Counted from the first letter of the stretch, positions 52,608-60,692 are shown. The stretch is 64,000 nt of DNA from Pedobacter sp. PF22-3 (GCF_026239555.1 NZ_JAPIVP010000012.1:114156-178155); one strand, 5' to 3'. Program-made: numbers and translations. The notes: a model not told the origin generated them from the letters alone.

Positions 52608-53498
52608 ATGACCTCGCATATCAATAGAAGAAACGCATTAAAAAACATTGTTGCAGGAACTGCTGTAGTTGGTGTTTCTTCAGGCCTATCAGCCTTAGCC
52701 ATGAATAAAACAGAATCAAGCGGGCCATTTAGGCTGAAAGGAAATATCAACCATGCCGTATGTCGCTGGTGTTTTAGTAGTTTTGATGTAGATACACTTT
52801 GTATTGAAGCAAAAAAAATAGGGATCAAAGGGATCGATTTGGTGGGTCCGAACGATTGGCCTACCTTAAAAAAACATGGCTTAGAATCGACGATGTGCAA
52901 TGGTGCGGAGATTAATTTGGTAGATGGTTTTAACGACGAAAAATTCCACGAAAAGTTAATTCAAAATTATACCGCAATGATTCCCCTTGTTGCCGAAGCT
53001 GGTTATAAAAACCTGATCTGCTTTAGTGGAAACCGTCGTGGTAAAGATGATGAAACAGGCTGGAACAATTGCGTTAAAGGGTTAAAACAATTAATTCCTT
53101 TGGCTGAAAAGCACAACGTGGTACTGGTAATGGAGTTGCTAAACAGCAAAGTAAACCATAAAGATTACCAGTGCGATAGAACATCGTGGGGGGCAGAACT
53201 TTGTAAACGCTTGGGATCTGAAAACTTCAAATTGTTATATGATATTTACCATATGCAAATTGATGAAGGTGATGTAATCAGTAATATCAGGCAGTACCAC
53301 CAATACATTGCCCATTATCATACCGCTGGCGTACCTGGCCGTAATGAAATAGATGATACCCAGGAGTTGTATTACCCTGCCATTATGAAAGCCATTGCCG
53401 AAACCGGCTTTAAAGGTTTCGTTGCACAAGAATTTATACCCAAAAATGCTGATAAAATAGCCTCCTTAAAAAAGGCAATCTCAATTTGCGACATTTAA
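52608..53498 (+). CDS. Exported hydroxypyruvate-isomerase-like TIM-barrel protein
   Basis: Protein of 296 residues with a Tat-like signal (INRRNALKNIVAGTAVVGVS). The barrel contains GIKGIDLVGPNDWPTLKKHG, VVLVMELLNSKVNHKDY (metal ligand), NFKLLYDIYHMQIDEGDV and HYHTAGVPGRNEIDDTQEL. The sequence belongs to the Hyi/hydroxypyruvate isomerase branch, not to the group of the next two genes. It starts one base after the MFS stop and may process a keto-acid or keto-sugar in the periplasm. The precise reaction is not evident. Confidence 0.88.
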   Translation: MTSHINRRNALKNIVAGTAVVGVSSGLSALAMNKTESSGPFRLKGNINHAVCRWCFSSFDVDTLCIEAKKIGIKGIDLVGPNDWPTLKKHGLESTMCNGAEINLVDGFNDEKFHEKLIQNYTAMIPLVAEAGYKNLICFSGNRRGKDDETGWNNCVKGLKQLIPLAEKHNVVLVMELLNSKVNHKDYQCDRTSWGAELCKRLGSENFKLLYDIYHMQIDEGDVISNIRQYHQYIAHYHTAGVPGRNEIDDTQELYYPAIMKAIAETGFKGFVAQEFIPKNADKIASLKKAISICDI

Positions 53499-53508
53499 AA
53501 ATATACCT

Positions 53509-54381
53509 ATGATATCAAGAAGAAGTTTTCTACTCAATAGTAGTATGGCTGCAGCGGCAGCACTTTTGGCTCCATCGTTCGCGTTTGCTGCCGATAAAAA
53601 AGCAGTAGGCTTACAATTATATTCTTTAAGGGACGAACTGCCTAAAGATGTAAAGGGAACTATTGCCAGGGTGGCAAAAGCTGGCTTCAAAGAGGTTGAA
53701 ACCTATGGTTTTTCGATAAAAGATCAGTTTTGGGGTTTAACACCCAAAGAATTTAAAGCATTATTGGATGCAAACGGTTTAAAAGCACCAAGTGGCCATT
53801 ATGGCTTAGGCACTTATTTAAGCGATGGTAATACCACCGAATTAAAAGCGGCAATTGCAGCAGCAAAAGTACTTAAAAGCGAATATGTAACCATCCCATG
53901 GTTAGATGCAAGCATTAGAAAAAATGCCGAAGATTATAAGAAAATCGCAGCCAGAATAAATGAAGCCGGAAAAATGTGCAAGGCAGCTGGTATCCGTTTG
54001 GCTTACCACAACCACAATTTCGAATTCGAAAAACAAGGTAACACTACCGGTTACGAAATCCTGTTAAAAGGAACAGATAAAAAATTGGTTGATTTCGAAC
54101 TTGATTTATATTGGGTAGTACGCTCTGGTAACGATCCGATTAAATTATTCAAAGAAAATCCGGGCCGTTTTACCATGTGGCATGTTAAAGATATGGATAA
54201 AGCCAACCCAGCCTTAAATGCTGAAGTTGGAACGGGTTCTATCAATTTCAAACCTATTTTTGCCCAGGCAAAACTTTCAGGTATGAAACATTTCTTTGTA
54301 GAGCACGAAACCAATTACAAGCCAAATCCAATGGCATCTGTTGCCGCAAGCTGTGCATTTATTAAAAAAGAAATTATTTAA
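53509..54381 (+). CDS. Tat-exported xylose-isomerase-like TIM-barrel protein (paralogue B)
   Basis: Protein of 290 residues with a Tat signal (ISRRSFLLNSSMAAAAALLA, cleavage near FAFA). It shares with the next gene long runs such as RDELPKDVKG, EFKALLDANGLKAPSGHY, LYWVVRSGNDP and FAQAKLSGM, and is clearly a tandem duplicate. Metal-site motifs AYHNHNFEFE and FELDLYWVV are intact. The likely role is elimination or isomerisation of 3-keto-glycosides. The start follows the preceding stop after ten bases. Confidence 0.9.
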   Translation: MISRRSFLLNSSMAAAAALLAPSFAFAADKKAVGLQLYSLRDELPKDVKGTIARVAKAGFKEVETYGFSIKDQFWGLTPKEFKALLDANGLKAPSGHYGLGTYLSDGNTTELKAAIAAAKVLKSEYVTIPWLDASIRKNAEDYKKIAARINEAGKMCKAAGIRLAYHNHNFEFEKQGNTTGYEILLKGTDKKLVDFELDLYWVVRSGNDPIKLFKENPGRFTMWHVKDMDKANPALNAEVGTGSINFKPIFAQAKLSGMKHFFVEHETNYKPNPMASVAASCAFIKKEII

Positions 54382-54392
54382 TTTATTAGGCA

Positions 54393-55262
54393 ATGAATTC
54401 AAGAAGGACATTCTTAAAACAAGCAGGATTAGCTGCAGGAGCAGCATTATTAATTCCATCATTTGCCTTTGATAAATTAAGCAAAAATGTTGGTCTGCAA
54501 TTGTATACCCTACGCGATGAATTGCCAAAAGATGTAAAAGGCGTTATCGAGAAAGTAGCAAAAGCCGGATACAAAGAAGTTGAAACCTATGGTTTTGCCA
54601 ATGGAAAATTCTGGGATCTAACGCCTAAAGAATTTAAAGCCTTACTTGATGCGAATGGCTTAAAAGCACCAAGTGGTCATTACCACATGGATGATTTTGT
54701 AAAAACAGGAAATACGGATAGATTAAAAGCCGACATTGAATCATCAGCTGCAATTGGTGGTAAATATTTTACCATTGCCGGCGCACATGTTGATATGAGT
54801 AAAGGAGCTGATGGTTTCAAAAAAACCGCCAGCGATTTTAACAAAGTGGCTGAAATTGCTAAAGCTTCAGGCTTAAAATTTGCCTACCACAACCATGATT
54901 TTGAGTTTAAGAAATTGGGCGATACCACGGGCTATGATATTTACTTAACTGAAACAGATAAAAACCTGGTTAATTTTGAAATGGATTTATACTGGGTTGT
55001 CCGTTCAGGTAATGACCCTTTAGCTTTGTTCAAAAAATATCCAGGCCGTTTCCCAATGTGGCATGTAAAGGATATGGACAAGGCCAAACCTGAATTAAAC
55101 ACCGAGGTGGGTAAAGGATCAATTGATTTTAAAACCATTTTTGCACAAGCGAAACTTTCTGGCATGCAACATTTCTTTGTAGAGCACGAAACCAATTATC
55201 AGCCAGATCCAATTGGCTCAATCAAAGCCAGCTGCGATTATATCAAAGCCAGTTTGATTTAA
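54393..55262 (+). CDS. Tat-exported xylose-isomerase-like TIM-barrel protein (paralogue C)
   Basis: Protein of 289 residues with a Tat signal (NSRRTFLKQAGLAAGAALLI). It is very similar to the gene at 53509 over the whole barrel, with intact AYHNHDFEFKKLG and NFEMDLYWVVRSG motifs; the region YFTIAGAHVDMSKGADGFKK is where it differs most, so substrate choice may differ there. It is the last gene of the operon, followed by a CAGGTTT-type hairpin. Neighbouring paralogues may act on alpha- and beta-keto-glycosides or on different aglycones. Confidence 0.9.
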   Translation: MNSRRTFLKQAGLAAGAALLIPSFAFDKLSKNVGLQLYTLRDELPKDVKGVIEKVAKAGYKEVETYGFANGKFWDLTPKEFKALLDANGLKAPSGHYHMDDFVKTGNTDRLKADIESSAAIGGKYFTIAGAHVDMSKGADGFKKTASDFNKVAEIAKASGLKFAYHNHDFEFKKLGDTTGYDIYLTETDKNLVNFEMDLYWVVRSGNDPLALFKKYPGRFPMWHVKDMDKAKPELNTEVGKGSIDFKTIFAQAKLSGMQHFFVEHETNYQPDPIGSIKASCDYIKASLI

Positions 55263-55274
55263 ATTTATCCAAGT

Positions 55275-55304
55275 CCCGCAGGTTTCAAAAAATCTGCGGG
55301 GTTT
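55275..55304 (+). terminator. Hairpin ending the 3-keto-glycoside operon
   Basis: CCCGCAGGTTT (55275-55285) pairs with AAATCTGCGGG (55290-55300), one G-U pair, then GTTT. It lies 12 nt after the last stop codon. Confidence 0.65.
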
Positions 55305-55545
55305 AACACGCGCTTGTCTTTCTATAGACTGAAGCGTAGCGAAATGGAGAGATCTATCTTCGTAAATCAAAACTTCTTCTTTCTTCAACAAAAGATTTCA
55401 CTATCATTAGGAGAATTGTCCCTGTTTATCTAAACCTGATAGAACGGCAATCCTTTTTAATTGCTATGCCTATAAATCTTGTAGCCTTCAACCGATGAAA
55501 AATTTATTTCATAAATAAATTTTAGTGAATTAAAAACTGCGAGGA

Positions 55546-55577
55546 ATCGTCATTCCCAATCGATTGGGAATGACGAT
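55546..55577. repeat. Perfect 32-bp palindrome
   Basis: ATCGTCATTCCCAATC (55546-55561) is followed at once by its exact reverse complement GATTGGGAATGACGAT (55562-55577). It has no spacer, so it would extrude as a cruciform or form a hairpin in RNA. The GTCATTCCC word recalls the dispersed CGTCATTTCG repeat family. Confidence 0.8.
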
Positions 55578-55754
55578 CTTCTATCAAGCATCACTAAATC
55601 GAATTAACACTTTATTCTCCAACCATATTTTCTATCGAAAACCAAAAATTTTAAATATAAAAAGCAAATTTAATTGGTAACAATAGGGATATCAGCTTAA
55701 TTTTTAGCATATTTGGTCTCATATCAAATAATTAATAATATAAAAAAAATTAAA

Positions 55755-56744
55755 ATGAAAGTAGCAGTAGTAGGTGCCACCGGGTTGGTTGGTACTGTCA
55801 TGTTAAAAGTATTGGAGGAGAGAAATTTCCCTTTAACAGAGTTGATTCCCGTAGCATCAGAAAAGAGTGTTGGCAAGGAAATTACTTTTAAGGGCAAGAA
55901 GTTCCCAATTGTTAGCATGGATACTGCAATCAGCATGAAACCGGATATCGCTTTGTTTTCAGCTGGTGGCAATACTTCATTAGAGCATGCACCGCGTTTT
56001 AAAGAAGCCGGAACAACTGTTATCGATAACTCTTCGGCATGGAGAATGGACCCTGCAATTAAATTAATTGTACCAGAAGTTAATGCACACGAACTTTCTA
56101 TCGATAACAAAATCATCGCAAACCCGAACTGTTCTACCATTCAAATGGTTGTGGTTTTAAAACCTTTGCACGATAGATACAAAATTAAACGTGTAATCGT
56201 ATCTACCTACCAATCGGTTACCGGTACAGGTGTTAAAGCGGTTGAGCAGTTAATGAACGAACGCAAAGGCATTGATGGTCCTAAAGCTTATCCATACGAA
56301 ATTGATCTGAATGTTCTTCCACATATTGATGTTTTCACCGATAACGGATATACCAAAGAAGAAATGAAAATGGTGAAGGAAACTAACAAAATCATGAGCG
56401 ATGATAGCATCAAAGTTACCGCTACAACTGTTCGGATCCCGGTTATGGGCGGTCACTCAGAATCGGTTAATATCGAGTTCGAAAATGATTTCGATTTAGC
56501 CGAAGTACGCAGCATTTTAGAAAAAGCACCAGGCGTTATTGTTATTGATGATGTTGCCAACCTAAAATACCCGATGCCAAAAGATGCACATGAAAAAGAT
56601 GAAGTTTTTGTAGGCCGTATCCGTAGAGATGAATCAGCACCAAAAGCATTAAACCTTTGGATTGTTGCCGACAACTTACGTAAAGGAGCAGCAACCAATG
56701 CAGTTCAAATTGCCGAATACCTGGTTCAGAAAGAATTGGTTTAA
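55755..56744 (+). CDS. asd: Aspartate-semialdehyde dehydrogenase
   Basis: Full-length 329 residues from ATG 55755; the in-frame sequence before it is AT-rich leader. It reduces aspartyl phosphate to aspartate semialdehyde for lysine, threonine and methionine. Motifs are KVAVVGATGLVGTVMLKVL (NADP site), DNSSAWRMDP, the active-site Cys in IIANPNCSTIQMV, YQSVTGTGVKAVEQL and the His in VMGGHSESVNIEF. The gene is followed by a terminator, and no lysine or threonine genes are adjacent. Confidence 0.97.
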   Translation: MKVAVVGATGLVGTVMLKVLEERNFPLTELIPVASEKSVGKEITFKGKKFPIVSMDTAISMKPDIALFSAGGNTSLEHAPRFKEAGTTVIDNSSAWRMDPAIKLIVPEVNAHELSIDNKIIANPNCSTIQMVVVLKPLHDRYKIKRVIVSTYQSVTGTGVKAVEQLMNERKGIDGPKAYPYEIDLNVLPHIDVFTDNGYTKEEMKMVKETNKIMSDDSIKVTATTVRIPVMGGHSESVNIEFENDFDLAEVRSILEKAPGVIVIDDVANLKYPMPKDAHEKDEVFVGRIRRDESAPKALNLWIVADNLRKGAATNAVQIAEYLVQKELV

Positions 56745-56761
56745 TCAATAAATAACTTAAG

Positions 56762-56790
56762 AAAAGCCTCGATTTATTCGGGGCTTTTTT
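56762..56790 (+). terminator. Terminator after asd
   Basis: AAAAGCCTCGA (56762-56772) pairs with TCGGGGCTTTT (56778-56788), one G-U pair, followed by T residues. Confidence 0.85.
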
Positions 56791-56803
56791 ATGCGCTCCA
56801 ATA

Positions 56804-57406
56804 ATGAAACACATTCCAATTGCTTTAATATTCTTCAGACTGCTTATCGGTTTTGGAATTATTCTGTTAAGCGTTTTCCATGTTAACCACTATTCCTTTT
56901 TAGCCATCACCTTATTATCCGTGGGTTTGCTAACCGATGTTTTTGATGGAATTATTGCCCGTAAGCTCAATATCTCTTCAGAAAAGTTAAGGCGGCTAGA
57001 CTCTGGTATCGATCAGGTATTTTTTATTTCGGTAGCAGTTGCCACTTACATCCAATGCCCTGATTTTTTTAAAACTAATCTCATAAAACTGATTGTGTTA
57101 GGCGCTTTTGAGGCCTCTACTTATGTCTTAAGTTTTATCAAATTTAAAAAGGAAATTGCTACGCATTCTATCGGTGCCAAAATCTGGACACTAACTATAT
57201 TTGCCGCCCTGGTCGAAATTATGGTTCACTGCGAATCGGTCGTGCTATTCGAAATTTGCTTTTGGATTGGCTTGGCTACAAGACTAGAAATACTCGCTAT
57301 TGTGTTTACACTCAAAAAATGGACAAATGATGTACCCACCATTTATCATGCAGTGAGATTGAGGCAGGGAAAGAAAATTAAGCGCAACAAATTATTCAAC
57401 GGGTAA
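56804..57406 (+). CDS. CDP-alcohol phosphatidyltransferase family protein
   Basis: Protein of 200 residues with about five or six membrane helices. The active-site motif of the family is D-G-x2-A-R-x8-G-x3-D-x3-D; here DGIIAR, then KLNISSEK, then Leu instead of the conserved Gly, then RRLDSGID. All acidic ligands are kept. It would join a CDP-linked lipid head to an alcohol such as glycerol phosphate or inositol. The function in this organism is not clear. It begins 60 nt after asd, after a terminator, and could have its own promoter. Confidence 0.82.
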   Translation: MKHIPIALIFFRLLIGFGIILLSVFHVNHYSFLAITLLSVGLLTDVFDGIIARKLNISSEKLRRLDSGIDQVFFISVAVATYIQCPDFFKTNLIKLIVLGAFEASTYVLSFIKFKKEIATHSIGAKIWTLTIFAALVEIMVHCESVVLFEICFWIGLATRLEILAIVFTLKKWTNDVPTIYHAVRLRQGKKIKRNKLFNG

Positions 57407-57437
57407 AGTTAAAAATTTAAAGATATATAATTTAGCG

Positions 57438-57506
57438 GATCGTAATCACTAAATTACATATAAAAAAGAGATCGTAATCACTAAATTACATATAATTTAG
57501 TGATTA
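57438..57506. promoter_or_regulatory. Operator-like repeats before the ATPase gene
   Basis: A 26-bp direct repeat, GATCGTAATCACTAAATTACATATAA without gaps, occurs at 57438-57463 and 57470-57495. Inside the second copy starts a perfect 14-bp inverted repeat: TAATCACTAAATTA (57475-57488), CATA, TAATTTAGTGATTA (57493-57506). The TAATTTAG half-site occurs again at 57428-57435. The -7 element TATATTTG follows at 57522. Confidence 0.65.
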
Positions 57507-57521
57507 GAATTAAGATTTTGC

Positions 57522-57529
57522 TATATTTG
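57522..57529 (+). promoter_or_regulatory. TAnnTTTG -7 element for the ATPase gene
   Basis: TATATTTG matches the consensus. It lies 16 nt after the inverted repeat ending at 57506 and 20 nt before the ATG at 57550. Confidence 0.6.
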
Positions 57530-57549
57530 AGATAATCAAAATTTGTAAG

Positions 57550-58674
57550 ATGATTATCAGAAATCTACAAAACCATATAGAATCGAAGTTTTTTAAACAA
57601 AAAGCTATTATTGTTACTGGTGCAAGACAAGTGGGTAAAACTACTATGTTAAAGCAACTCGTAAAAAAAACAGAATTGTCCTTTGTTTTCCTAAACTGTG
57701 ACGAAGCTAATGTACGCACCACATTAACCGACATCAGTATTGAGCGGTTAAAATCAATTATCGGTGCTAGCAAAATCATTTTTATCGACGAGGCACAACG
57801 TGTTACCAATATTGGCTTAACCTTAAAACTGATCGTTGATAATTTTACTGATGTTCAGTTATTGGTTACCGGTTCTTCATCATTAGATCTGGCTGTTGGC
57901 ATCAAAGAATCGTTAACAGGAAGAAAATTCGAATATCACCTCTTCCCTTTTTCAGTTGCAGAACTTGTTGAAGACACTAATGTGCTTATTGAAGAACAGG
58001 CTTTAGAAAAAAGATTAATTTATGGTACTTACCCCGATGCGATCAATTATCCGGGGGAAGAAAAAGAGCTGTTATTAAATTTAGCAAACAGTTATCTTTT
58101 TAAAGATATTTTATCCCTTACCGGCATCCGAAAACCTTTACAGCTCGAAAAACTGGTACAGGCATTGGCCCTACAGATCGGGAATGAGGTTTCTTATACT
58201 GAGCTTGGGCAAATGATTGAAGCCGATAAACTCACCGTTGAGCGTTACATCGATCTATTAGAACAATGTTTCGTTGTATTTAGGCTAGGTGCTTACAGCA
58301 GTAACCTGCGGAACGAAATTAAAAAGAGCAAAAAGATATACTTCTATGATACAGGAATCCGAAATGCGGTAATCGAAAATTTTGGCATGCTCGGCTTACG
58401 TCAGGATGCGGGTCAGTTGTTCGAAAATTATATTGTATCCGAATACATAAAGGCCAGTAATAATAAAAGAAAGCACGCCAAATATTATTTTTGGCGCAGT
58501 TTTCAGCAACAGGAAATTGATTTAATAGAAGAAATTGATGGAAAAATAAATGCCATAGAAATTAAATGGAATGAGAATAAAAAAGTAAAGTTTCCTTCAA
58601 CTTTTTTAGACGCATACCCCACCAATGAAACATACGTTATAAATAAAGCTAACTATACCAGTTTCCTGGTATAA
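57550..58674 (+). CDS. AAA-type ATPase with DUF4143 domain
   Basis: Protein of 374 residues. The N-terminal domain has Walker A GARQVGKTT (residues 24-32) and Walker B-like IIFIDEAQRV; the C-terminal DUF4143 part has a winged-helix-like segment (YTELGQMIEADKLTVERYI) and a nuclease-like end (YFWRSFQQQEIDLIEEIDGKINAIEIKWNE), where D and E-x-K resemble a PD-(D/E)xK core. The family is widespread and poorly understood, and often patchily distributed like mobile or defence-related genes. A strong repeat-containing promoter precedes it, suggesting tight or self-regulation. Confidence 0.85.
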   Translation: MIIRNLQNHIESKFFKQKAIIVTGARQVGKTTMLKQLVKKTELSFVFLNCDEANVRTTLTDISIERLKSIIGASKIIFIDEAQRVTNIGLTLKLIVDNFTDVQLLVTGSSSLDLAVGIKESLTGRKFEYHLFPFSVAELVEDTNVLIEEQALEKRLIYGTYPDAINYPGEEKELLLNLANSYLFKDILSLTGIRKPLQLEKLVQALALQIGNEVSYTELGQMIEADKLTVERYIDLLEQCFVVFRLGAYSSNLRNEIKKSKKIYFYDTGIRNAVIENFGMLGLRQDAGQLFENYIVSEYIKASNNKRKHAKYYFWRSFQQQEIDLIEEIDGKINAIEIKWNENKKVKFPSTFLDAYPTNETYVINKANYTSFLV

Positions 58675-58693
58675 AATAATCGCCTGCAAAAAA

Positions 58694-60100
58694 ATGAAAT
58701 TTTTCAAAATATTGTCCCTATCGCTGTGCTTAACAATCGCAGCAAACGCTCAAAACAGGATCCAAAACATAGAAAAAGCCTTTAATAACTTAGTAAATGA
58801 CGAACAGGCAAAACATGCTCTTGTCTCTCTTTGTGTTTTGGATGCAAATACCGGTAAAACGCTTTATGCTAAAAATGAGCAGATTGGTTTGGCTACCGCT
58901 TCAACACTAAAAACCATTACTGCAGCTACTGCTTTCAGCATTTTAGGAAAAGATTTTCAGTTTCAGACTACCTTGGCCTATACCGGAACCATTACTACAG
59001 ACGGAATTTTAAAAGGAAACCTCATCATTATCGGTAGCGGAGACCCAACTTTAGGTTCTTGGCGTTACCAGAATAAAGAAAATGCTGTTTTAACACAATG
59101 GGTTGCCGCTATAAAAGCAGCAGGCATAAAAAAAATTGAAGGTGCCATAATTGGTGATGACCGTATTTTTGGTACGCAAACTATGCCTGAGGGCTGGGTT
59201 TGGCAAGATATTGGCAATTATTATGGGGCTGGAACTTCAGGTCTAGCCTGGCGCGAAAACCAGTTCGATATTCACCTGAGGCCTGGCAGCAGCACAGCTG
59301 AGGAGGTGAAAATTGTAAAGATCGTTCCGGCGACTCCATACGTTCAAATTGTAAATGAACTGAAAACTGGTGCATCTGGTACGGGCGACAGAAGTTATGC
59401 CTTTCTTGCACCCTATAGCAATGTGGCTTACCTACGCGGGAGCTGGGGAATGGGGATTACTAAAACAGGTGTATCTGTTGCATTACCAGATCCTGCATTT
59501 GATTGTGCTTACCGTTTGCTGGATACGTTGAAAAGGCTGGGAGTTTCTACCAGCCAGCAAGCCACTACCGCTAGATTGATGACTTTGAACAATCAGGTCA
59601 TCCCTTCTATCACACAGAAAATTAGCACGATTAGTTCGCCAAGTTTAAGCGAGATTACTTATTGGTTTTTAAAGAAAAGCATTAATTTATATGGCGAATC
59701 ACTTTTAAAAACCATTGCAATAAAATCAGGCAAAGAAGCTACAACAAGCAAGGGTGCAGAAACTGAAGCCAACTTCTGGGCTGCTAAGGGAATCGATAAA
59801 ACGGCACTTAACATCATTGATGGCAGTGGACTTTCTCCAGGCGACAGGATCACAACTTCTGCAATGGCCAATATACTTTTCCAGGTTCAAAAAGAAAACT
59901 GGTTTCCTGATTATTATAAAGCCCTGCCAGAATACAATGGCATGAAAATTAAAAGCGGAACCATAAATGATGTTTCGGCATTTGCTGGTTACCATACGGA
60001 TGCTGCTGGTAACAAATATGTCGTAGTGATCAATATTAATAATTATAGCGGAAACAGTATAAACAAAAAGTTATTTAAGGTGTTAGATGAATTAAAATGA
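58694..60100 (+). CDS. dacB: D-alanyl-D-alanine carboxypeptidase/endopeptidase, PBP4 type
   Basis: Protein of 468 residues with a Sec signal peptide. All three penicillin-binding motifs are present: STLK (Ser70, Lys73), SIN (Ser329-Asn331 in KKSINLYGESLL) and KSGT (Lys420). The insert between the first two motifs is long, as expected for class C PBP4/DacB. It trims D-Ala from peptidoglycan stem peptides and opens cross-links in the periplasm. It begins 19 nt after the ATPase gene, perhaps cotranscribed with it, and is followed by a small unknown gene. Confidence 0.95.
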   Translation: MKFFKILSLSLCLTIAANAQNRIQNIEKAFNNLVNDEQAKHALVSLCVLDANTGKTLYAKNEQIGLATASTLKTITAATAFSILGKDFQFQTTLAYTGTITTDGILKGNLIIIGSGDPTLGSWRYQNKENAVLTQWVAAIKAAGIKKIEGAIIGDDRIFGTQTMPEGWVWQDIGNYYGAGTSGLAWRENQFDIHLRPGSSTAEEVKIVKIVPATPYVQIVNELKTGASGTGDRSYAFLAPYSNVAYLRGSWGMGITKTGVSVALPDPAFDCAYRLLDTLKRLGVSTSQQATTARLMTLNNQVIPSITQKISTISSPSLSEITYWFLKKSINLYGESLLKTIAIKSGKEATTSKGAETEANFWAAKGIDKTALNIIDGSGLSPGDRITTSAMANILFQVQKENWFPDYYKALPEYNGMKIKSGTINDVSAFAGYHTDAAGNKYVVVININNYSGNSINKKLFKVLDELK

Positions 60101-60115
60101 CCCCTGCTTATTAAT

Positions 60116-60475
60116 ATGACTTTTTTTGTTAAAAACCTGCAAACCGTTGACGGATTGATTTCAAACCTGTACAAGGATATTTCTGTGGAGGAAATGACTA
60201 AAAAAATTACCGAGCTCTTTGAATTACAGGGCTACAAAGTAATTGATCAGCAATTCGGGAATTTAATTTTAGAAAAAGGTAGCCGTACCAAAAGACTCTT
60301 ACTAGGTGCATTTGCAACCTATTTTAAATTTAGTGTAACCATGTCACTAAATACCGAAAACGAACTTACGGTGAATGTTTTTCAGCAATCTAGTGGCATG
60401 TCGGGCGGTTTAATTGGTATGAACCAGATCAAAACAGAGCTTGCCAGGTTAAATTTTTTATTTGCGAATATTTAA
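60116..60475 (+). CDS. Small protein of unknown function
   Basis: Protein of 119 residues, without signal peptide or membrane helix. The pattern is an N-terminal helix (VEEMTKKITELFELQGYKV), then alternating strands (GNLILEKGSRTKRLLLG, FKFSVTMSLNTENELTVNVF), a Gly-rich loop (SGMSGGLIGMNQIKTEL) and an end helix. This alpha/beta layout resembles small bacterial proteins that bind other proteins or lipids, but I recognise no family. It starts 15 nt after dacB, which suggests a shared transcript. Confidence 0.6.
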   Translation: MTFFVKNLQTVDGLISNLYKDISVEEMTKKITELFELQGYKVIDQQFGNLILEKGSRTKRLLLGAFATYFKFSVTMSLNTENELTVNVFQQSSGMSGGLIGMNQIKTELARLNFLFANI

Positions 60476-60494
60476 AAACATTCCGGTTCCGTGG

Positions 60495-60581
60495 CCTGTG
60501 TCTGCACAGAACACGCTTAAAACCAATGAGGTCCTTCCCAACAATATTAAATTTATCCATGACCTGTGCGGACACAGAACA
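60495..60581. repeat. Pair of short imperfect direct repeats with hairpin
   Basis: CCTGTGTCTGCACAGAACA (60495-60513) and CCTGTGCGGACACAGAACA (60563-60581) are near-identical words, each able to fold as CTGTG-x4-CACAG. They lie next to the dispersed repeat at 60588-60675. Confidence 0.5.
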
Positions 60582-60587
60582 TGGGTA

Positions 60588-60675
60588 AATAGAGAGATCT
60601 ATTACAACAGATTTAGCTTCGCTGAGCACTTCGTGGTTCTCGACTGCGTTGCACTCCGCTCGAAATGACGACATT
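60588..60675. repeat. Dispersed intergenic repeat, copy near 60.6 kb
   Basis: TAGAGAGATCTATT, TTAGCTTCGCTGAGC, TTCTCGACTGCG and CACTCCGCTCGAAATGACGAC match the order of words in the copy at 20860-20935 and the minus-strand word GTCATTTCGAGCGGA at 63985. Confidence 0.65.
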
Positions 60676-60692
60676 TTGCAAGCTCATCGAAA

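Larger units (their letters stand above)
55263..55754. other. Intergenic region with hairpin, dispersed repeat and perfect palindrome
   Basis: About 490 bases without a gene. It holds the operon-end hairpin CCCGCAGGTTT (55275-55285) / AAATCTGCGGG (55290-55300), a piece of the dispersed repeat (GAAGCGTAGCGAAATGGAGAGATCT around 55331) and a perfect 32-bp palindrome at 55546-55577. A possible weak -7 element CATATTTG at 55708-55715 precedes asd. The rest is AT-rich with no recognisable content. Confidence 0.6.
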
